Positions 18,041 through 27,059 of a DNA stretch of 64,000 nt are shown here, piece after piece. This DNA comes from Oceanicella actignis. GTDB taxonomy: Bacteria; Pseudomonadota; Alphaproteobacteria; Rhodobacterales; Rhodobacteraceae. The DNA is taken from NCBI RefSeq assembly GCF_008124525.1, contig NZ_VNHJ01000002.1:372001-436000 (forward strand), given 5' to 3'. Both the position numbers and the translations under genes were made by a program. The notes beneath the pieces are model-generated. The model was not told the origin of the DNA. It did no database searches and worked only from the letters and a program-made list of their open reading frames with translations. Positions within the stretch are counted from its first letter, which is position 1. The number at the start of each line of letters is the position of its first letter.

Positions 18041-18321
18041 CACATGCACGCTTGCGGACCTGCCTTCATGTGGAGCGCGGCCCGCGCGGGACCGCCGTAA
18101 TCGAACGGTCCGGGGGCCAGGCCCCGTTCCGCCCCCGATCCTATCCGATCCCGCGCGCCCCGCAACCCCGTCCCTGAACCCCGCCTCTGAACCTCGCCCG
18201 CGGTCCCGCCGCGCGGGGCGGCGAATGGCGGGCAGGGCCGGCGCCCCGCGGCGTCCGCCTTGCGCGCGCCCCGAACGCCGCGCCCCGAACGCCGCGCCCG
18301 TCCGCGCGGGCATTCCGACGG

Positions 18322-18717
18322 CCTCGTCCTGCGCGCGGGGGGGCATGATGACGCGCCCCGACTCTCGGCATGTCGTGCAGCCCCCATTCCCGCGCGCGGG
18401 GGCATGATGCGGGCCACGCCGCGACCATCGCGCCCCAATGGCCCGTGCCGCGCGCGCGGGGGGATGGCGAGACTGCAGACGCCCTGCGCGCGGAGCGGCT
18501 CGCCCGTGCCGCGCGCGCGGGGGGATGGCGGGGGGATGATCGCCTCGTTCGCGCCCAGCGCCTCATGCGCAGTTGCCGCCGCTTGCGCGCGGGCGATCGT
18601 CCAGCGCCGTCACGCTGTCGATGACAAGCGTCCCCGCCCCCTTGCGCGCGCGGGCGATCGGATGCGGCGCGCGGTCCGGCGGGGGTGCAGGCGCCCGCCC
18701 CCTTGCGCGGGCGATCG
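18322..18717 (+). repeat. Degenerate ~60-bp-period array, CRISPR I-E-like geometry
   Basis: The long gap 18041-18987 contains a periodic array. Units lie at 18322-18350, 18381-18409, 18441-18469 and 18502-18530 (steps 59, 60, 61). The last two are identical over 29 bp with a 32-nt gap between them. Each unit has a self-complementary CGCGCGCGGGG core followed by GATG or CATGATG, like the GC hairpin of type I-E repeats. Three further related units (core GGGCGATCG at 18591, 18652 and 18709) continue at about 60-bp steps. No cas gene is in the window, and most units match at only about 20 of 29 positions. Confidence 0.5.
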
Positions 18718-18987
18718 CCAGCCCGGCGACCATCGCGCGGATCGCATCCCCGCCGCCTCGCGCGCGGCGAAGGCCGCGTCGGCGCGCGCCGCCCGTTTGG
18801 GTCCGAGGCCGAACGCGCCCGCGCTCATGCGCCGGGCGGCCGCCCAGCCGTGCAGGCGATCGGCCGCCGGCATGGCCGCCGCGCGCGCCGCCGCCGCGCA
18901 GCGCGCGCGCGCAACACCTGGCGGTCTTCTGCGCCGCAAGCGCGGCCGGCGGTTGCCCCCCGGCCCGGCGGCCACTATGTGAGCGCC

Positions 18988-19824
18988 ATGAAACAGGCCC
19001 TGACCGACCTTCGCCGCAAGCTGCGCCGCCGCCCGTTGGCGGCGGTTGTGCGTCTGAGCGGGCCCATCGGCCCCTCGGGGCGCCTGGGGCGCGCGCTCAG
19101 CGACCAGAGCGTCGCGCCGGCCATCGAGGCCGCCTTCGCCGCCCGTCCCGACGCGGTGGCGCTGGCGATCAACTCGCCCGGCGGCGCGGCGGCGCAGTCG
19201 GCCATGATCGCGGCGCGCATCCGCCGGCTCGCCGACCGGCACGAGGTTCCCGTCCTTGCGTTCTGCGAGGACGTCGCCGCCTCGGGCGGATACTGGATCG
19301 CCTGCGCCGCCGACGAGATCTACGCCGACGCCGCGTCGATCGTGGGCTCGATCGGCGTCATCTGGGCCGGCTTCGGCCTGCACGAGCTGATCGCCCGCCA
19401 TGGCGTCGAGCGCCGCGTTCATGCGGCGGGCGAGCGCAAGGCGATGCTGGACATGTTCCGCCCCGAGGATCCCGAGGACGTCGCCCGTCTGCGCCGCATG
19501 CAGGACGCCATCCACGCCGCCTTCATCGAGCATGTGCGCGCGCGCCGCGGCGCGCGGCTGACCGAGCGCGCGCGCTTCGACGGTTCGGTCTGGGTGGGCG
19601 CCGAGGCGATCGGAACCGGTCTGATCGACGGTCTCGGCCATCTTGAACCGGTGCTGCGCGCGCGCCTGGGCGACAGGGTGCGCTTCGTCGAGTTCGGCGC
19701 GCGCAAGGGGCTGGCCGCGCGCCTCATGGGCGCCGGCGCGGGGGCGGCGCTGGGGTCGGATCTGGCGCAGGGCGTGGCCGAGGGCGCCGAGGCGCGCGCG
19801 CTCTGGGCGCAATGGGGGATCTAG
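18988..19824 (+). CDS. S49 family peptidase (SppA/SohB-like)
   Basis: This 278-aa serine protease resembles the short S49 (SohB/SppA) enzymes that cleave signal peptides and other membrane-associated peptides. The nucleophile is Ser99 in AASGGYW and the general base is probably Lys151 in GERKAMLDMFRP. NSPGGAAAQS (residues 62-71) is the oxyanion region. No strong N-terminal membrane anchor is seen, so it may be peripheral or need a partner. ATG 18988 is chosen from the family N-terminus. The next gene, encoding a small membrane protein, starts 3 nt after the stop. Confidence 0.88.
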   Translation: MKQALTDLRRKLRRRPLAAVVRLSGPIGPSGRLGRALSDQSVAPAIEAAFAARPDAVALAINSPGGAAAQSAMIAARIRRLADRHEVPVLAFCEDVAASGGYWIACAADEIYADAASIVGSIGVIWAGFGLHELIARHGVERRVHAAGERKAMLDMFRPEDPEDVARLRRMQDAIHAAFIEHVRARRGARLTERARFDGSVWVGAEAIGTGLIDGLGHLEPVLRARLGDRVRFVEFGARKGLAARLMGAGAGAALGSDLAQGVAEGAEARALWAQWGI

Positions 19825-19827
19825 GCG

Positions 19828-20019
19828 ATGTTGCCCAAGCTGGCGGTTCTTTTCCTGGTGGGCATGGCGATCGCCGCCCTGTTCCTGGCCTCGCCGCGGC
19901 GCGGTCGGGGCAAGAAGGGCGGCGGGGACCGGATCAAGGCCGCCGCGCGCTGCCCCGAATGCGGGGCGTGGATCGTCGAGGGCGCCCGCTGCCCCTGCGG
20001 CGGCGGGAGCAAGGGTTGA
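19828..20019 (+). CDS. Small membrane protein with C-terminal zinc ribbon
   Basis: A 63-aa protein with one N-terminal membrane helix (residues 4-21), a basic linker, and four Cys (42, 45, 55, 57) in a CPEC...CPC arrangement suited to binding one zinc. It starts 3 nt after the S49 peptidase stop, so the two are very likely co-translated. A role as partner or anchor for that peptidase, which itself lacks a clear membrane helix, is an inference. I do not recognise a named family. Confidence 0.75.
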   Translation: MLPKLAVLFLVGMAIAALFLASPRRGRGKKGGGDRIKAAARCPECGAWIVEGARCPCGGGSKG

Positions 20020-20053
20020 GCGCCGGCGCCGCGCGCCGCGCAGGAGGAATTCG

Positions 20054-21016
20054 ATGATCGACCTCGTTCTGGTGTTCGCCGGCTTGGCGCTGCTGATGGG
20101 CGCGGGCGACGCGCTGGTGCGCGGGGCGGTGGCGCTGTCGCTGCGGCTGGGGGTGCCGGCGCTGCTGATCGGACTGACGGTGATCGCCTTCGGCACCTCG
20201 GCGCCCGAGCTGCTGGTCTCGATCGAGGCGGCGCTGGCCGGGGCGTCGGGCATCGCGCTGGGCAACGTGGTGGGCTCGAACATCGCCAACGTGCTGCTGG
20301 TGCTGGGCGCGCCGGCGTTGATCTCGACGGTGGACGGGCGCGACTGCAAGGGCGGCCGCAGCTACTGGCAGATGATCGCGGCGTCGGTGCTCTTCATCGC
20401 GCTGTGCCTGATCGGGCCGCTGGGCTGGGCGCATGGCGCGGCGCTGCTGGCGCTGCTGGGCTACGTGCTGTTCGACGGCTACCGCGCGGCGCGCGCGGCG
20501 CGCGCGGGCGACGGGTGCGACCCGTTGCTCGAGGAGCTGGAAGAGCTCGAGGACGTGGACCCCTCGATGGCGGGGTGGAAGATCGCCGCGCTTCTGGCCG
20601 TGGGGCTGATCGGGCTGCCCGTGGGCGCGCATCTGCTGATCGACGGCGCGCGCGCGCTGGCGCGCGAGGCGGGCGTGTCCGAGGCGGCCATCGGGCTGAC
20701 GCTGGTGGCGGCGGGCACCTCGCTGCCCGAACTGGCGACCACCGTCGCCGCCGCGCTGCGCCGGCAGGCGGACGTGGCCATCGGGAACGTGGTCGGCTCG
20801 AACATCTTCAACCTGGCGGCCATCATGGGCATCGCCAGCTTCTTCGGGCCGCTCGACGTGCCGGGGCAGATGCTGCGCGTGGATCTGTGGATCATGCTGG
20901 GCTGCGCGGCGGCGCTGGCGCCCTTCGTGCTGGGGCCGTTCCGCATGACGCGGCCCGTTGGCGCGGCGCTGCTGGCGGCCTATGTCGCCTATGCGTGGCT
21001 GGTCCTGAAGGTGTGA
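20054..21016 (+). CDS. Calcium/sodium antiporter (YrbG family)
   Basis: A 320-aa inner-membrane exchanger of the CaCA superfamily. The two inverted alpha repeats are clear: GTSAPELLVS with GNVVGSNIANVLLVLG in the first half, and GTSLPELATT with GNVVGSNIFNLAAIMG in the second. An acidic loop (LLEELEELEDVDPS, about residues 157-170) sits between the halves. CAGGAGGAA precedes ATG 20054. It lies 34 nt after the zinc-ribbon gene and 11 nt before an SDR gene, so all may be one operon. Confidence 0.93.
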   Translation: MIDLVLVFAGLALLMGAGDALVRGAVALSLRLGVPALLIGLTVIAFGTSAPELLVSIEAALAGASGIALGNVVGSNIANVLLVLGAPALISTVDGRDCKGGRSYWQMIAASVLFIALCLIGPLGWAHGAALLALLGYVLFDGYRAARAARAGDGCDPLLEELEELEDVDPSMAGWKIAALLAVGLIGLPVGAHLLIDGARALAREAGVSEAAIGLTLVAAGTSLPELATTVAAALRRQADVAIGNVVGSNIFNLAAIMGIASFFGPLDVPGQMLRVDLWIMLGCAAALAPFVLGPFRMTRPVGAALLAAYVAYAWLVLKV

Positions 21017-21027
21017 GGGGGCGAAGC

Positions 21028-21822
21028 ATGGGCGTTGGCGCGGGAGCGGCGCTGGTCACCGGCGCGGCGCGCAGGCTGGGCCGGGCGATGGCGATGGACC
21101 TGGCGCGTCAGGGCTGGTCGGTGGCGATCCACTACGCCACGGCCGAGGACGAGGCCCGCGACGCCGTGAACGAGGCGCTGCGCCTGGGCGCCCCGCGCGC
21201 CGCCGCGCTGCAGGCCGATCTGTGCGACGAGGCCCAGACCGCCGGTCTTGTCGCCCGCGCCGCGCAGGCGCTGGGCGCGCCGCTGTCGCTGCTGGTCAAC
21301 AACGCCTCGATCTTCGAATATGACCGCCTCGAGACCGCCGACCGCCGCAGCTGGGATCGGCACATGGAATCGAACCTGCGCGCGCCTTTCCGGCTGACGC
21401 AGGACTTCGCCGCCCAGGCCCCGGAACCGGAGCGCGACGAGGAAGGGCGCCCCCTCGCCGCCGCCTGCGTGGTCAACATGATCGACCAGCGGGTGTGGAA
21501 GCCGACGCCCGAGTTCATCACCTACTCGATCGCCAAGCACGGGCTGTGGGCGGCCACGCGGATGCTGGCGCAGGCGCTGGCGCCGCGGATCCGCGTCAAC
21601 GCCATAGGACCGGGCCCCACCCTGCGCGGCGCGCGCCAGTCGCAAGAGCATTTCGACCGCCAGCGCGACGCCGTGCCGCTGGGGCGCGGCGCCTCGCCGG
21701 ACGAGATCTGCGCCGCCCTGCGCTACATCCTGTCGGCCGACGCGATGACGGGGCAGATGATCGCCCTGGACGGCGGTCAGCACCTGGCCTGGCGCACGCC
21801 CGACGTGCTCGGAATCGAGTGA
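21028..21822 (+). CDS. SDR family oxidoreductase (pteridine reductase-like)
   Basis: A 264-aa short-chain dehydrogenase with TGAARRLGR at residues 11-19 (the Arg-rich cofactor motif seen in FolM/PTR1-type reductases), NNAS near 91, and the catalytic Y-x3-K in YSIAKHGLWAATRMLAQ. The C-terminal IALDGGQHLAW is usual for this group. A dihydropteridine/dihydrofolate reductase role is plausible from the TGAARR motif but not proven. ATG 21028 follows a G-rich ribosome site 11 nt after the antiporter stop. Confidence 0.85.
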   Translation: MGVGAGAALVTGAARRLGRAMAMDLARQGWSVAIHYATAEDEARDAVNEALRLGAPRAAALQADLCDEAQTAGLVARAAQALGAPLSLLVNNASIFEYDRLETADRRSWDRHMESNLRAPFRLTQDFAAQAPEPERDEEGRPLAAACVVNMIDQRVWKPTPEFITYSIAKHGLWAATRMLAQALAPRIRVNAIGPGPTLRGARQSQEHFDRQRDAVPLGRGASPDEICAALRYILSADAMTGQMIALDGGQHLAWRTPDVLGIE

Positions 21823-21929
21823 CCCGGGATTCGCCCCGCCAACCGCCGATCCGACGCGTTCGTCAAGGGGGGCGCGGCGCCCTGGCGGCAAGGTTTTCCA
21901 CTTGACTGCGCGTGGCCGCCGATCTGTCA

Positions 21930-22151
21930 CGATTCTGCCAAGGAAACCATTTCTTTACCAACGTGAATAGGAAATAGCTTTGAAAACAATGACTTGACCC
22001 GTTGCACAATTTTTGTGCAAGGTGATGAAACCCCTTCCAGACAAGGGGGAAATCGCGTTCCTCAGATTTTCTCTACAGACTTATCCACAGGAATCGTGGA
22101 CAGCTTGAGAAACCCCGCTCCGCAGCTTTCGGCACGCTCTTCGAGGACCCC
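21930..22151 (+). promoter_or_regulatory. A/T-enriched control region before uvrC with a DnaA-box match
   Basis: In the 329-nt gap 21823-22151, about 150 nt from 21930 are near 50 percent A/T, unlike the rest of the window. It contains a perfect 9-mer DnaA-box match TTATCCACA (22081-22089), a 6-bp hairpin CCCCTT/AAGGGG (22031-22048), and GTTC-N7-TTTC at 22057-22071, one mismatch from the alphaproteobacterial LexA box. No gene fits here. It may serve uvrC expression or, less likely, replication initiation. Confidence 0.5.
22002..22020. promoter_or_regulatory. Operator-like palindrome TTGCACAA-TTT-TTGTGCAA
   Basis: A perfect 8-bp inverted repeat with a 3-nt centre, 132 nt before the uvrC start. 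It follows TTGACC (21994-21999) and could be an operator for an unknown regulator, or a short hairpin. Confidence 0.5.
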
Positions 22152-24230
22152 ATGACCCCCCCGCAGGACAAGGGCCGCGACGCCCCCGAAACGACGCCCG
22201 AGACGATCCCCGAGACGATCCCCGGGATGATCCCCGAGACGGCGCCCGAAGCGCGCGAAACCTGCGGCGACGCGCCCCCCGACGCGCCCCCCGACGCATC
22301 CCCCGGGGCGCCCCCCGAAGCGCCCCCCGAAGCGCCCGCGGACGCCTTGCCCGAGGCCTTCGAGGAAGAGGGCGCCGCCGCCCCGGCCCCCGCGCGCGGC
22401 GCCGAGGTCATCCGCGGCTATCTGAGCCGCCTGCCGCGCCGGCCCGGCGTCTACCGGATGCTCGACGCCAAGGGGCAGGTGCTTTACGTCGGCAAGGCGC
22501 GCGATCTGCGCCGGCGCGTGTCGAGCTATGCGCGCGCCTCGGGGCATACGGCGCGCATCGGGCGCATGGTGGCGGCCACCGCCTCGATGATGTTCCTGAC
22601 CACCGAGACCGAGGCCGAGGCGCTGCTGCTGGAGCAGAACCTCATCAAGCAGCTCAAGCCGCGCTACAACGTGCTGCTGCGCGACGACAAGAGCTTTCCG
22701 CACATCCTCGTCACCGATCATCCCTTCGCGCAGATCCGCAAGCATCGCGGCGCGCGGCGCGCCGGCGGGCGCTATTTCGGCCCCTTCGCGGCGGCCTCGG
22801 CGGTGGACCGCACGCTCAAGCAGCTGCAGCGCGTGTTCCAGCTGCGCACCTGCGAGGATTCGGTGTTCGAGAACCGCACCCGCCCGTGCCTGCTGCACCA
22901 GATCAAGCGCTGCTCGGCGCCGTGCGTGGGGCGCATCTCGGAACGCGACTACGCCGCCTCGGTCGAGGATGCGGTGCGCTTCCTGTCGGGCCGCAGCACC
23001 CAGGTGCAGGAGGAGCTGGCCGCGCAGATGGCCCAGGCCTCGGCGGCGCTCGAGTTCGAGCGCGCCGCCGCGCTGCGCGACCGCATCCTGGCGCTGACCC
23101 AGGTCCAGGCGACGCAGGGGGTGAACCCCGAGACGGTCGAGGAAGCCGACGTCGTCGCCCTGCATGAAGAGGCCGGGCAGGCCTGCGTGCAGGTGTTCTT
23201 CTTTCGCGCGCATCAGAACTGGGGCAACCGCGCCTATTTTCCGCGCACGGGGGCGGGCGCCTCGGCCGAAGAGATCATGGAGGCCTTCCTGGCCCAGTTC
23301 TACGCCGACAAGACGCCCGCGCGGCTGGTGCTGACCTCGCACGCGCCGGCCAACGCCGACCTTCTGCGCGAGGCCCTGCGCGCGCGCCGCGGCGGGGCGG
23401 TCGAGCTGTCGGTTCCGCGCCGGGGCGAGAAGCGCGCGCTGGTCGATCAGGCGCTGCGCAACGCGCGCGAAAGCCTGGCCCGCCGGCTGGCCGAGGGGGC
23501 GGCGCAGGAGCGCCTGCTCGAAGCCCTGGCCGAGGCGTTCGGCCTGCCCCGGCCGCCGCGCCGCATCGAGGTCTACGACAACTCGCACATCCAGGGATCG
23601 GACGCGATCGGGGCGATGATCGTGGCCGGTCCCGAGGGGTTCGAGAAGTCGCGCTACCGCAAGTTCAACATCAAGCCCGGCGAGCTGACCCCCGGCGACG
23701 ATTTCGCGATGATGCGCCAGGTGCTCGAGCGGCGCTTCGCCCGCCTGGTCCGCGAGGATCCCGCGCGCGGCAAGGACATGTGGCCCGACCTGGTGCTGAT
23801 CGACGGCGGGGCGGGGCAGGTCTCGGCCGCGGCCGAGACGCTGGCGGCGCTGGGCGCGGGCGATCTGCCCGTCTTCGGCGTCGCCAAGGGCGAGGACCGC
23901 GACGCCGGCAAGGAGGTGTTCCACGCGCCGGGCCGGCGGCCCTTCGCGCTGCCGCACCGCTCGCCGGTGCTCTACTTCGTCCAGCGCCTGCGCGACGAGG
24001 CGCACCGCTTCGCCATCGGCACGCACCGCGCGCGGCGCGCGAAGTCGGCCATGGCCAACCCGCTCGACCAGATTCCCGGCGTGGGGCCCGCGCGCAAGCG
24101 CGCGCTGCTGGCGCATTTCGGCTCGGCCAAGGCGGTGACGCGCGCGGGGCTCAAGGATCTGAAGGCGGTCAAGGGCGTGTCCGAGGCGCTGGCCGAGACG
24201 ATCTACGCCCATTTCCACCCCGAAGGCTGA
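22152..24230 (+). CDS. uvrC: UvrABC excinuclease subunit C
   Basis: UvrC makes the dual incisions in nucleotide excision repair. Of 692 aa, the first 90 are a Pro/Glu/Ala-rich low-complexity extension with repeats such as ETIPETIP and PPDAPPDA, not found in most UvrC. The GIY-YIG nuclease follows ([20 protein letters not shown], about 98-117), then a UvrB-binding UVR helix pair ([14 protein letters not shown]), the RNase H-like 5' nuclease ([18 protein letters not shown]), and C-terminal helix-hairpin-helix motifs ([18 protein letters not shown]). Start ATG 22152; a later start inside the extension cannot be excluded. Confidence 0.96.
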   Translation: MTPPQDKGRDAPETTPETIPETIPGMIPETAPEARETCGDAPPDAPPDASPGAPPEAPPEAPADALPEAFEEEGAAAPAPARGAEVIRGYLSRLPRRPGVYRMLDAKGQVLYVGKARDLRRRVSSYARASGHTARIGRMVAATASMMFLTTETEAEALLLEQNLIKQLKPRYNVLLRDDKSFPHILVTDHPFAQIRKHRGARRAGGRYFGPFAAASAVDRTLKQLQRVFQLRTCEDSVFENRTRPCLLHQIKRCSAPCVGRISERDYAASVEDAVRFLSGRSTQVQEELAAQMAQASAALEFERAAALRDRILALTQVQATQGVNPETVEEADVVALHEEAGQACVQVFFFRAHQNWGNRAYFPRTGAGASAEEIMEAFLAQFYADKTPARLVLTSHAPANADLLREALRARRGGAVELSVPRRGEKRALVDQALRNARESLARRLAEGAAQERLLEALAEAFGLPRPPRRIEVYDNSHIQGSDAIGAMIVAGPEGFEKSRYRKFNIKPGELTPGDDFAMMRQVLERRFARLVREDPARGKDMWPDLVLIDGGAGQVSAAAETLAALGAGDLPVFGVAKGEDRDAGKEVFHAPGRRPFALPHRSPVLYFVQRLRDEAHRFAIGTHRARRAKSAMANPLDQIPGVGPARKRALLAHFGSAKAVTRAGLKDLKAVKGVSEALAETIYAHFHPEG

Positions 24231-24306
24231 GCGCGCCTGTTCCCCGGCCCCCTGCCGCGCTATCGTGGGCGGGCGCCGCGCCCGGCGCTCGGACGGCGGA
24301 GGGGCC

Positions 24307-25728
24307 ATGACCACGAAGATTCACCCGGTGATCCTGTGCGGCGGTTCGGGCACGCGCCTCTGGCCGCTGTCGCGCAAGAGCTATCCCAAGCAGTTCGGCC
24401 GCGTCTTCGGCGAGCTGAGCCTGTTTCAGCGCACCGCCGCGCGGCTGTCGGGGCCGGACTTCGCGCCGCCCATGCTGCTGACCACCTCGGATTTCCGCTT
24501 CATCGTCGGCCAGCAGCTGACCGAAATGGGCATGGAGCCCGGCCGCATCCTGATCGAGCCGGCGGGCCGCAACACCGGCCCGGCCATACTGGCGGCGGCG
24601 CTGGCGCTGCGCGACACGCCGCAGGCGCTGATGCTGGTCGCGCCCTCGGATCACCTCATCGCCGACGAAGAGGCCTTCCGCGCCGCGGTGCGCGCGGGCG
24701 CGGCGGCGGCGGCCGAGGGGCGGCTGGTGACCTTCGGCGTCGCGCCCGACCGCCCGGAAACCGGCTATGGCTATCTGGAGCTGGACGAGGCGGACGCCGA
24801 CGGCCCCGTGCGCCCGCTGCGCCGCTTCGTCGAGAAGCCCGACGCCGAGACCGCCGCGCAGATGCTGGCCTCGGGGCGCTTCCTGTGGAACGCGGGCATC
24901 TTCCTGTTCTCGGTCGGCGCGGCGCTCGAGGCCTATCGCGCCCATGCGCCCGACCTGATCGCGCCGGTGCGCCGCGCGCTGGAGGAGGGGCGCGAGGATC
25001 TGGACTTCTTCCGCCTGGCCGAAGAGCCCTGGCTGGCCGCGCGCGACGTGTCGGTGGACTACGCCATCATGGAAAAGGCGGGCAACCTGGCGGTGGCGCC
25101 GCTGGGCGGCGGGTGGAACGATCTGGGCAGCTGGACCACCGTCTGGCGCGAGACCGGCCCCGACGCCGACGGCGTCGCGCTGAGCGGCGAGGCGACGGCC
25201 ATCGACTGCCGCGACACGCTGCTGCGCTCGGAGAACGAGGGGGTGCGGCTGGTCGGCATCGGGCTTGAGAACATCGTCGCCGTCGCCACGCGCGACGCCG
25301 TTCTGGTGGCCGACATGGCCCAGTCCCAGCGCGTGCGCGAGGCGGTGGCCGCGCTCAAGGCCCAGGGCGCCGCGCAGGCCGAGGAGTTCCCCCGCTTTCA
25401 CCGCCCCTGGGGCTGGTACGAGACCCTGGCCATGGGCGAGCGCTTCCAGGTCAAGGTGATCCAGGTGCGCCCGGGCGGCAAGCTGTCGCTGCAGTCGCAC
25501 ATGCACCGCTCCGAGCACTGGGTGGTGGTCGAGGGCACGGCGCGCGTGACCGTCGGCGCCGAAGAGCGCCTGCTGACCGAGAACGAGTCGGTCTACATCC
25601 CGCTCGGCGCCACGCATCGGCTCGAGAATCCGGGCAAGGTGCCGCTGCGTCTGATCGAGGTGCAATCGGGCCCCTATCTGGGCGAAGATGACATCATCCG
25701 TTACGAGGACATCTACGCCCGCGGCTGA
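24307..25728 (+). CDS. Mannose-1-phosphate guanylyltransferase / mannose-6-phosphate isomerase
   Basis: A 473-aa bifunctional enzyme of the ManC/CpsB/AlgA type, making GDP-mannose for surface polysaccharides. The nucleotidyltransferase domain shows GGSGTRLWPLSR (residues 11-22), APSDHLI and RFVEKPD. The C-terminal cupin domain (about 360-470) carries QSHMHRSEHWVVVEGTA, the metal motif of type II phosphomannose isomerases. GGAGGGG lies before ATG 24307. No glycosyltransferase genes are nearby, so it stands apart from a polysaccharide cluster. It takes the place where phoR often precedes pst genes. Confidence 0.95.
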   Translation: MTTKIHPVILCGGSGTRLWPLSRKSYPKQFGRVFGELSLFQRTAARLSGPDFAPPMLLTTSDFRFIVGQQLTEMGMEPGRILIEPAGRNTGPAILAAALALRDTPQALMLVAPSDHLIADEEAFRAAVRAGAAAAAEGRLVTFGVAPDRPETGYGYLELDEADADGPVRPLRRFVEKPDAETAAQMLASGRFLWNAGIFLFSVGAALEAYRAHAPDLIAPVRRALEEGREDLDFFRLAEEPWLAARDVSVDYAIMEKAGNLAVAPLGGGWNDLGSWTTVWRETGPDADGVALSGEATAIDCRDTLLRSENEGVRLVGIGLENIVAVATRDAVLVADMAQSQRVREAVAALKAQGAAQAEEFPRFHRPWGWYETLAMGERFQVKVIQVRPGGKLSLQSHMHRSEHWVVVEGTARVTVGAEERLLTENESVYIPLGATHRLENPGKVPLRLIEVQSGPYLGEDDIIRYEDIYARG

Positions 25729-25774
25729 TTCGTTCCGGCGTTCGAAGAAAACCAAGCGCTTTCAGCGCGTTGAG

Positions 25775-25792
25775 GTGTCATCAAAGGGTCAT
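25775..25792 (+). promoter_or_regulatory. Pho box upstream of pstS
   Basis: GTGTCATCAAAGGGTCAT is two 7-bp half sites 11 bp apart and matches the PhoB consensus CTGTCATAWAWCTGTCAY at about 14 of 18 positions. It lies 110 nt before the pstS start, in a lower-GC stretch, and predicts phosphate-starvation induction of the pst-pho operon by the PhoB encoded at its end. Confidence 0.85.
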
Positions 25793-25901
25793 GGAAATGT
25801 GATCCAAGCGTCGCCGCCGGCAGTCAGGTTGCGCCTGCGCGGCGGAATCGGCCCAGGGGCCGCTCGCGCCGCCGGCAACCTTGGAAAGATGGAGCGATCC
25901 A

Positions 25902-26963
25902 GTGAAAGCCAACAGCACCCGCATCCTCGCCATGGCCGCGCTCGTCGCGGCGACGGCCGGCGCCGCCCAGGCCCGCGACCAGATCCGCGTCGTCGGCTCC
26001 TCGACGGTGTTCCCCTACAGCCAGGCCGTGGCCGAGGAATTCGCCAACGCCACCGGCGCCACGCCGCCCGTGGTGGAATCGACCGGCACCGGCGGCGGCT
26101 TCAAGATCTTCTGCCAGGGCGTGGGCGACGCCCATCCCGACGTGACCGGCGCCTCGCGCGCCATGAAGGCGTCGGAATACAAGCTGTGCCAGGAGCATGG
26201 CGTCACCGACGTCACCGAGGCGATGATCGGCTATGACGGACTGTCCATCGCCGTCTCGCGCGCCAACAAGGCCGACTGGGACCTGACCGAGACGCAGATC
26301 TTCCTGGCGCTGGCCGCGCAGGTTCCGGTGAACGGCGCCTGGGCCGACAACCCCTATCGCCGCTGGTCCGAGATCGACCCCTCGCTGCCGGACGTCGAGA
26401 TCCTGGTCTACGGCCCGCCGCCGACCTCGGGCACGCGCGACGCCTTCGTCGAGCTGGCCATGCATGACGGCTGCAAGGCGCTGCCCTATGTGCAGGACCT
26501 CAAGGCCAAGATGGACGGCAAGGCGTTCAAGTCGTGGGTGAAGGAGAACTGCTCGCGCATGCGTCAGGACGGCCCCTTCATCGAGGCGGGCGAGAACGAC
26601 AACCTCATCGTCCAGCGGCTCGAGGCCGATCCCGATGCGCTGGGCATCTTCGGCTACTCGTTCCTTTACGAGAACAACGATCGCCTCAAGGCCGTGAAGG
26701 TGGACGGCATCGAGCCGAACGAGCAGACCATCGCCGATTTCTCCTACGACATCGCGCGGCCGCTGTTCATCTACGTCAAGAACGCCCATCGCGGCGTGAT
26801 CCCCGGCCTTGACGAGTTCCTGGCCGAATATGTCTCGGACAACGCCCTGGCCCCCGGCGGCTATCTGGAGGAGCGCGGCCTGACCCCGCTGCCCGACGAT
26901 CTGCGCGCCAAGGTGCAGGAGGACGTGCTCAACGCCGTTCCCATGCCCGAGCCGCGCTCGTAA
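25902..26963 (+). CDS. pstS: Phosphate ABC transporter substrate-binding protein
   Basis: This 353-aa periplasmic protein captures phosphate for the Pst transporter. A signal peptide (KANSTRILAMAALVAATAG..AQA, cleavage near residue 25) is followed by RVVGSSTVFPYSQAVAEEF and VESTGTGGGFKIFCQGVG, the phosphate-binding segments. The start is GTG 25902 with GGAG seven bases before it; a TTG at 25881 would add seven residues ahead of the signal peptide. First gene of pstS-pstC-pstA-pstB-phoU-phoB. Confidence 0.95.
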   Translation: MKANSTRILAMAALVAATAGAAQARDQIRVVGSSTVFPYSQAVAEEFANATGATPPVVESTGTGGGFKIFCQGVGDAHPDVTGASRAMKASEYKLCQEHGVTDVTEAMIGYDGLSIAVSRANKADWDLTETQIFLALAAQVPVNGAWADNPYRRWSEIDPSLPDVEILVYGPPPTSGTRDAFVELAMHDGCKALPYVQDLKAKMDGKAFKSWVKENCSRMRQDGPFIEAGENDNLIVQRLEADPDALGIFGYSFLYENNDRLKAVKVDGIEPNEQTIADFSYDIARPLFIYVKNAHRGVIPGLDEFLAEYVSDNALAPGGYLEERGLTPLPDDLRAKVQEDVLNAVPMPEPRS

Positions 26964-26979
26964 CGCGCGCCGCAGGATC

Positions 26980-27008
26980 GGGCGCGGCGGCCCTGCGCCG
27001 CCGCGCCC
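26980..27008 (+). promoter_or_regulatory. Intercistronic hairpin between pstS and pstC
   Basis: An 11-bp GC-only stem (26980-26990 with 26998-27008, 7-nt loop) lies in the 96-nt gap after pstS. It lacks a T-run, so it probably protects the pstS message or damps read-through, as is known for binding-protein genes of ABC operons. Confidence 0.6.
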
Positions 27009-27059
27009 CGCATGTTCAAGAGGCGCCCGCGGGCCGGGCGCGAAACGGGTGAATGTCGC

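Noticed and set aside
18322-18530. Functional CRISPR array
   Set aside because: No cas genes, only one perfect repeat pair, and GC-rich self-complementary cores can arise by chance; annotated as a repeat with low confidence.
22081-22089. Chromosomal replication origin at the DnaA box
   Set aside because: Only one perfect box, no box cluster, and no dnaA, parAB or hemE nearby; skew cannot be computed here.
25881-25901. TTG start for pstS
   Set aside because: Would put seven charged residues before the signal peptide; GTG 25902 has the better ribosome site.
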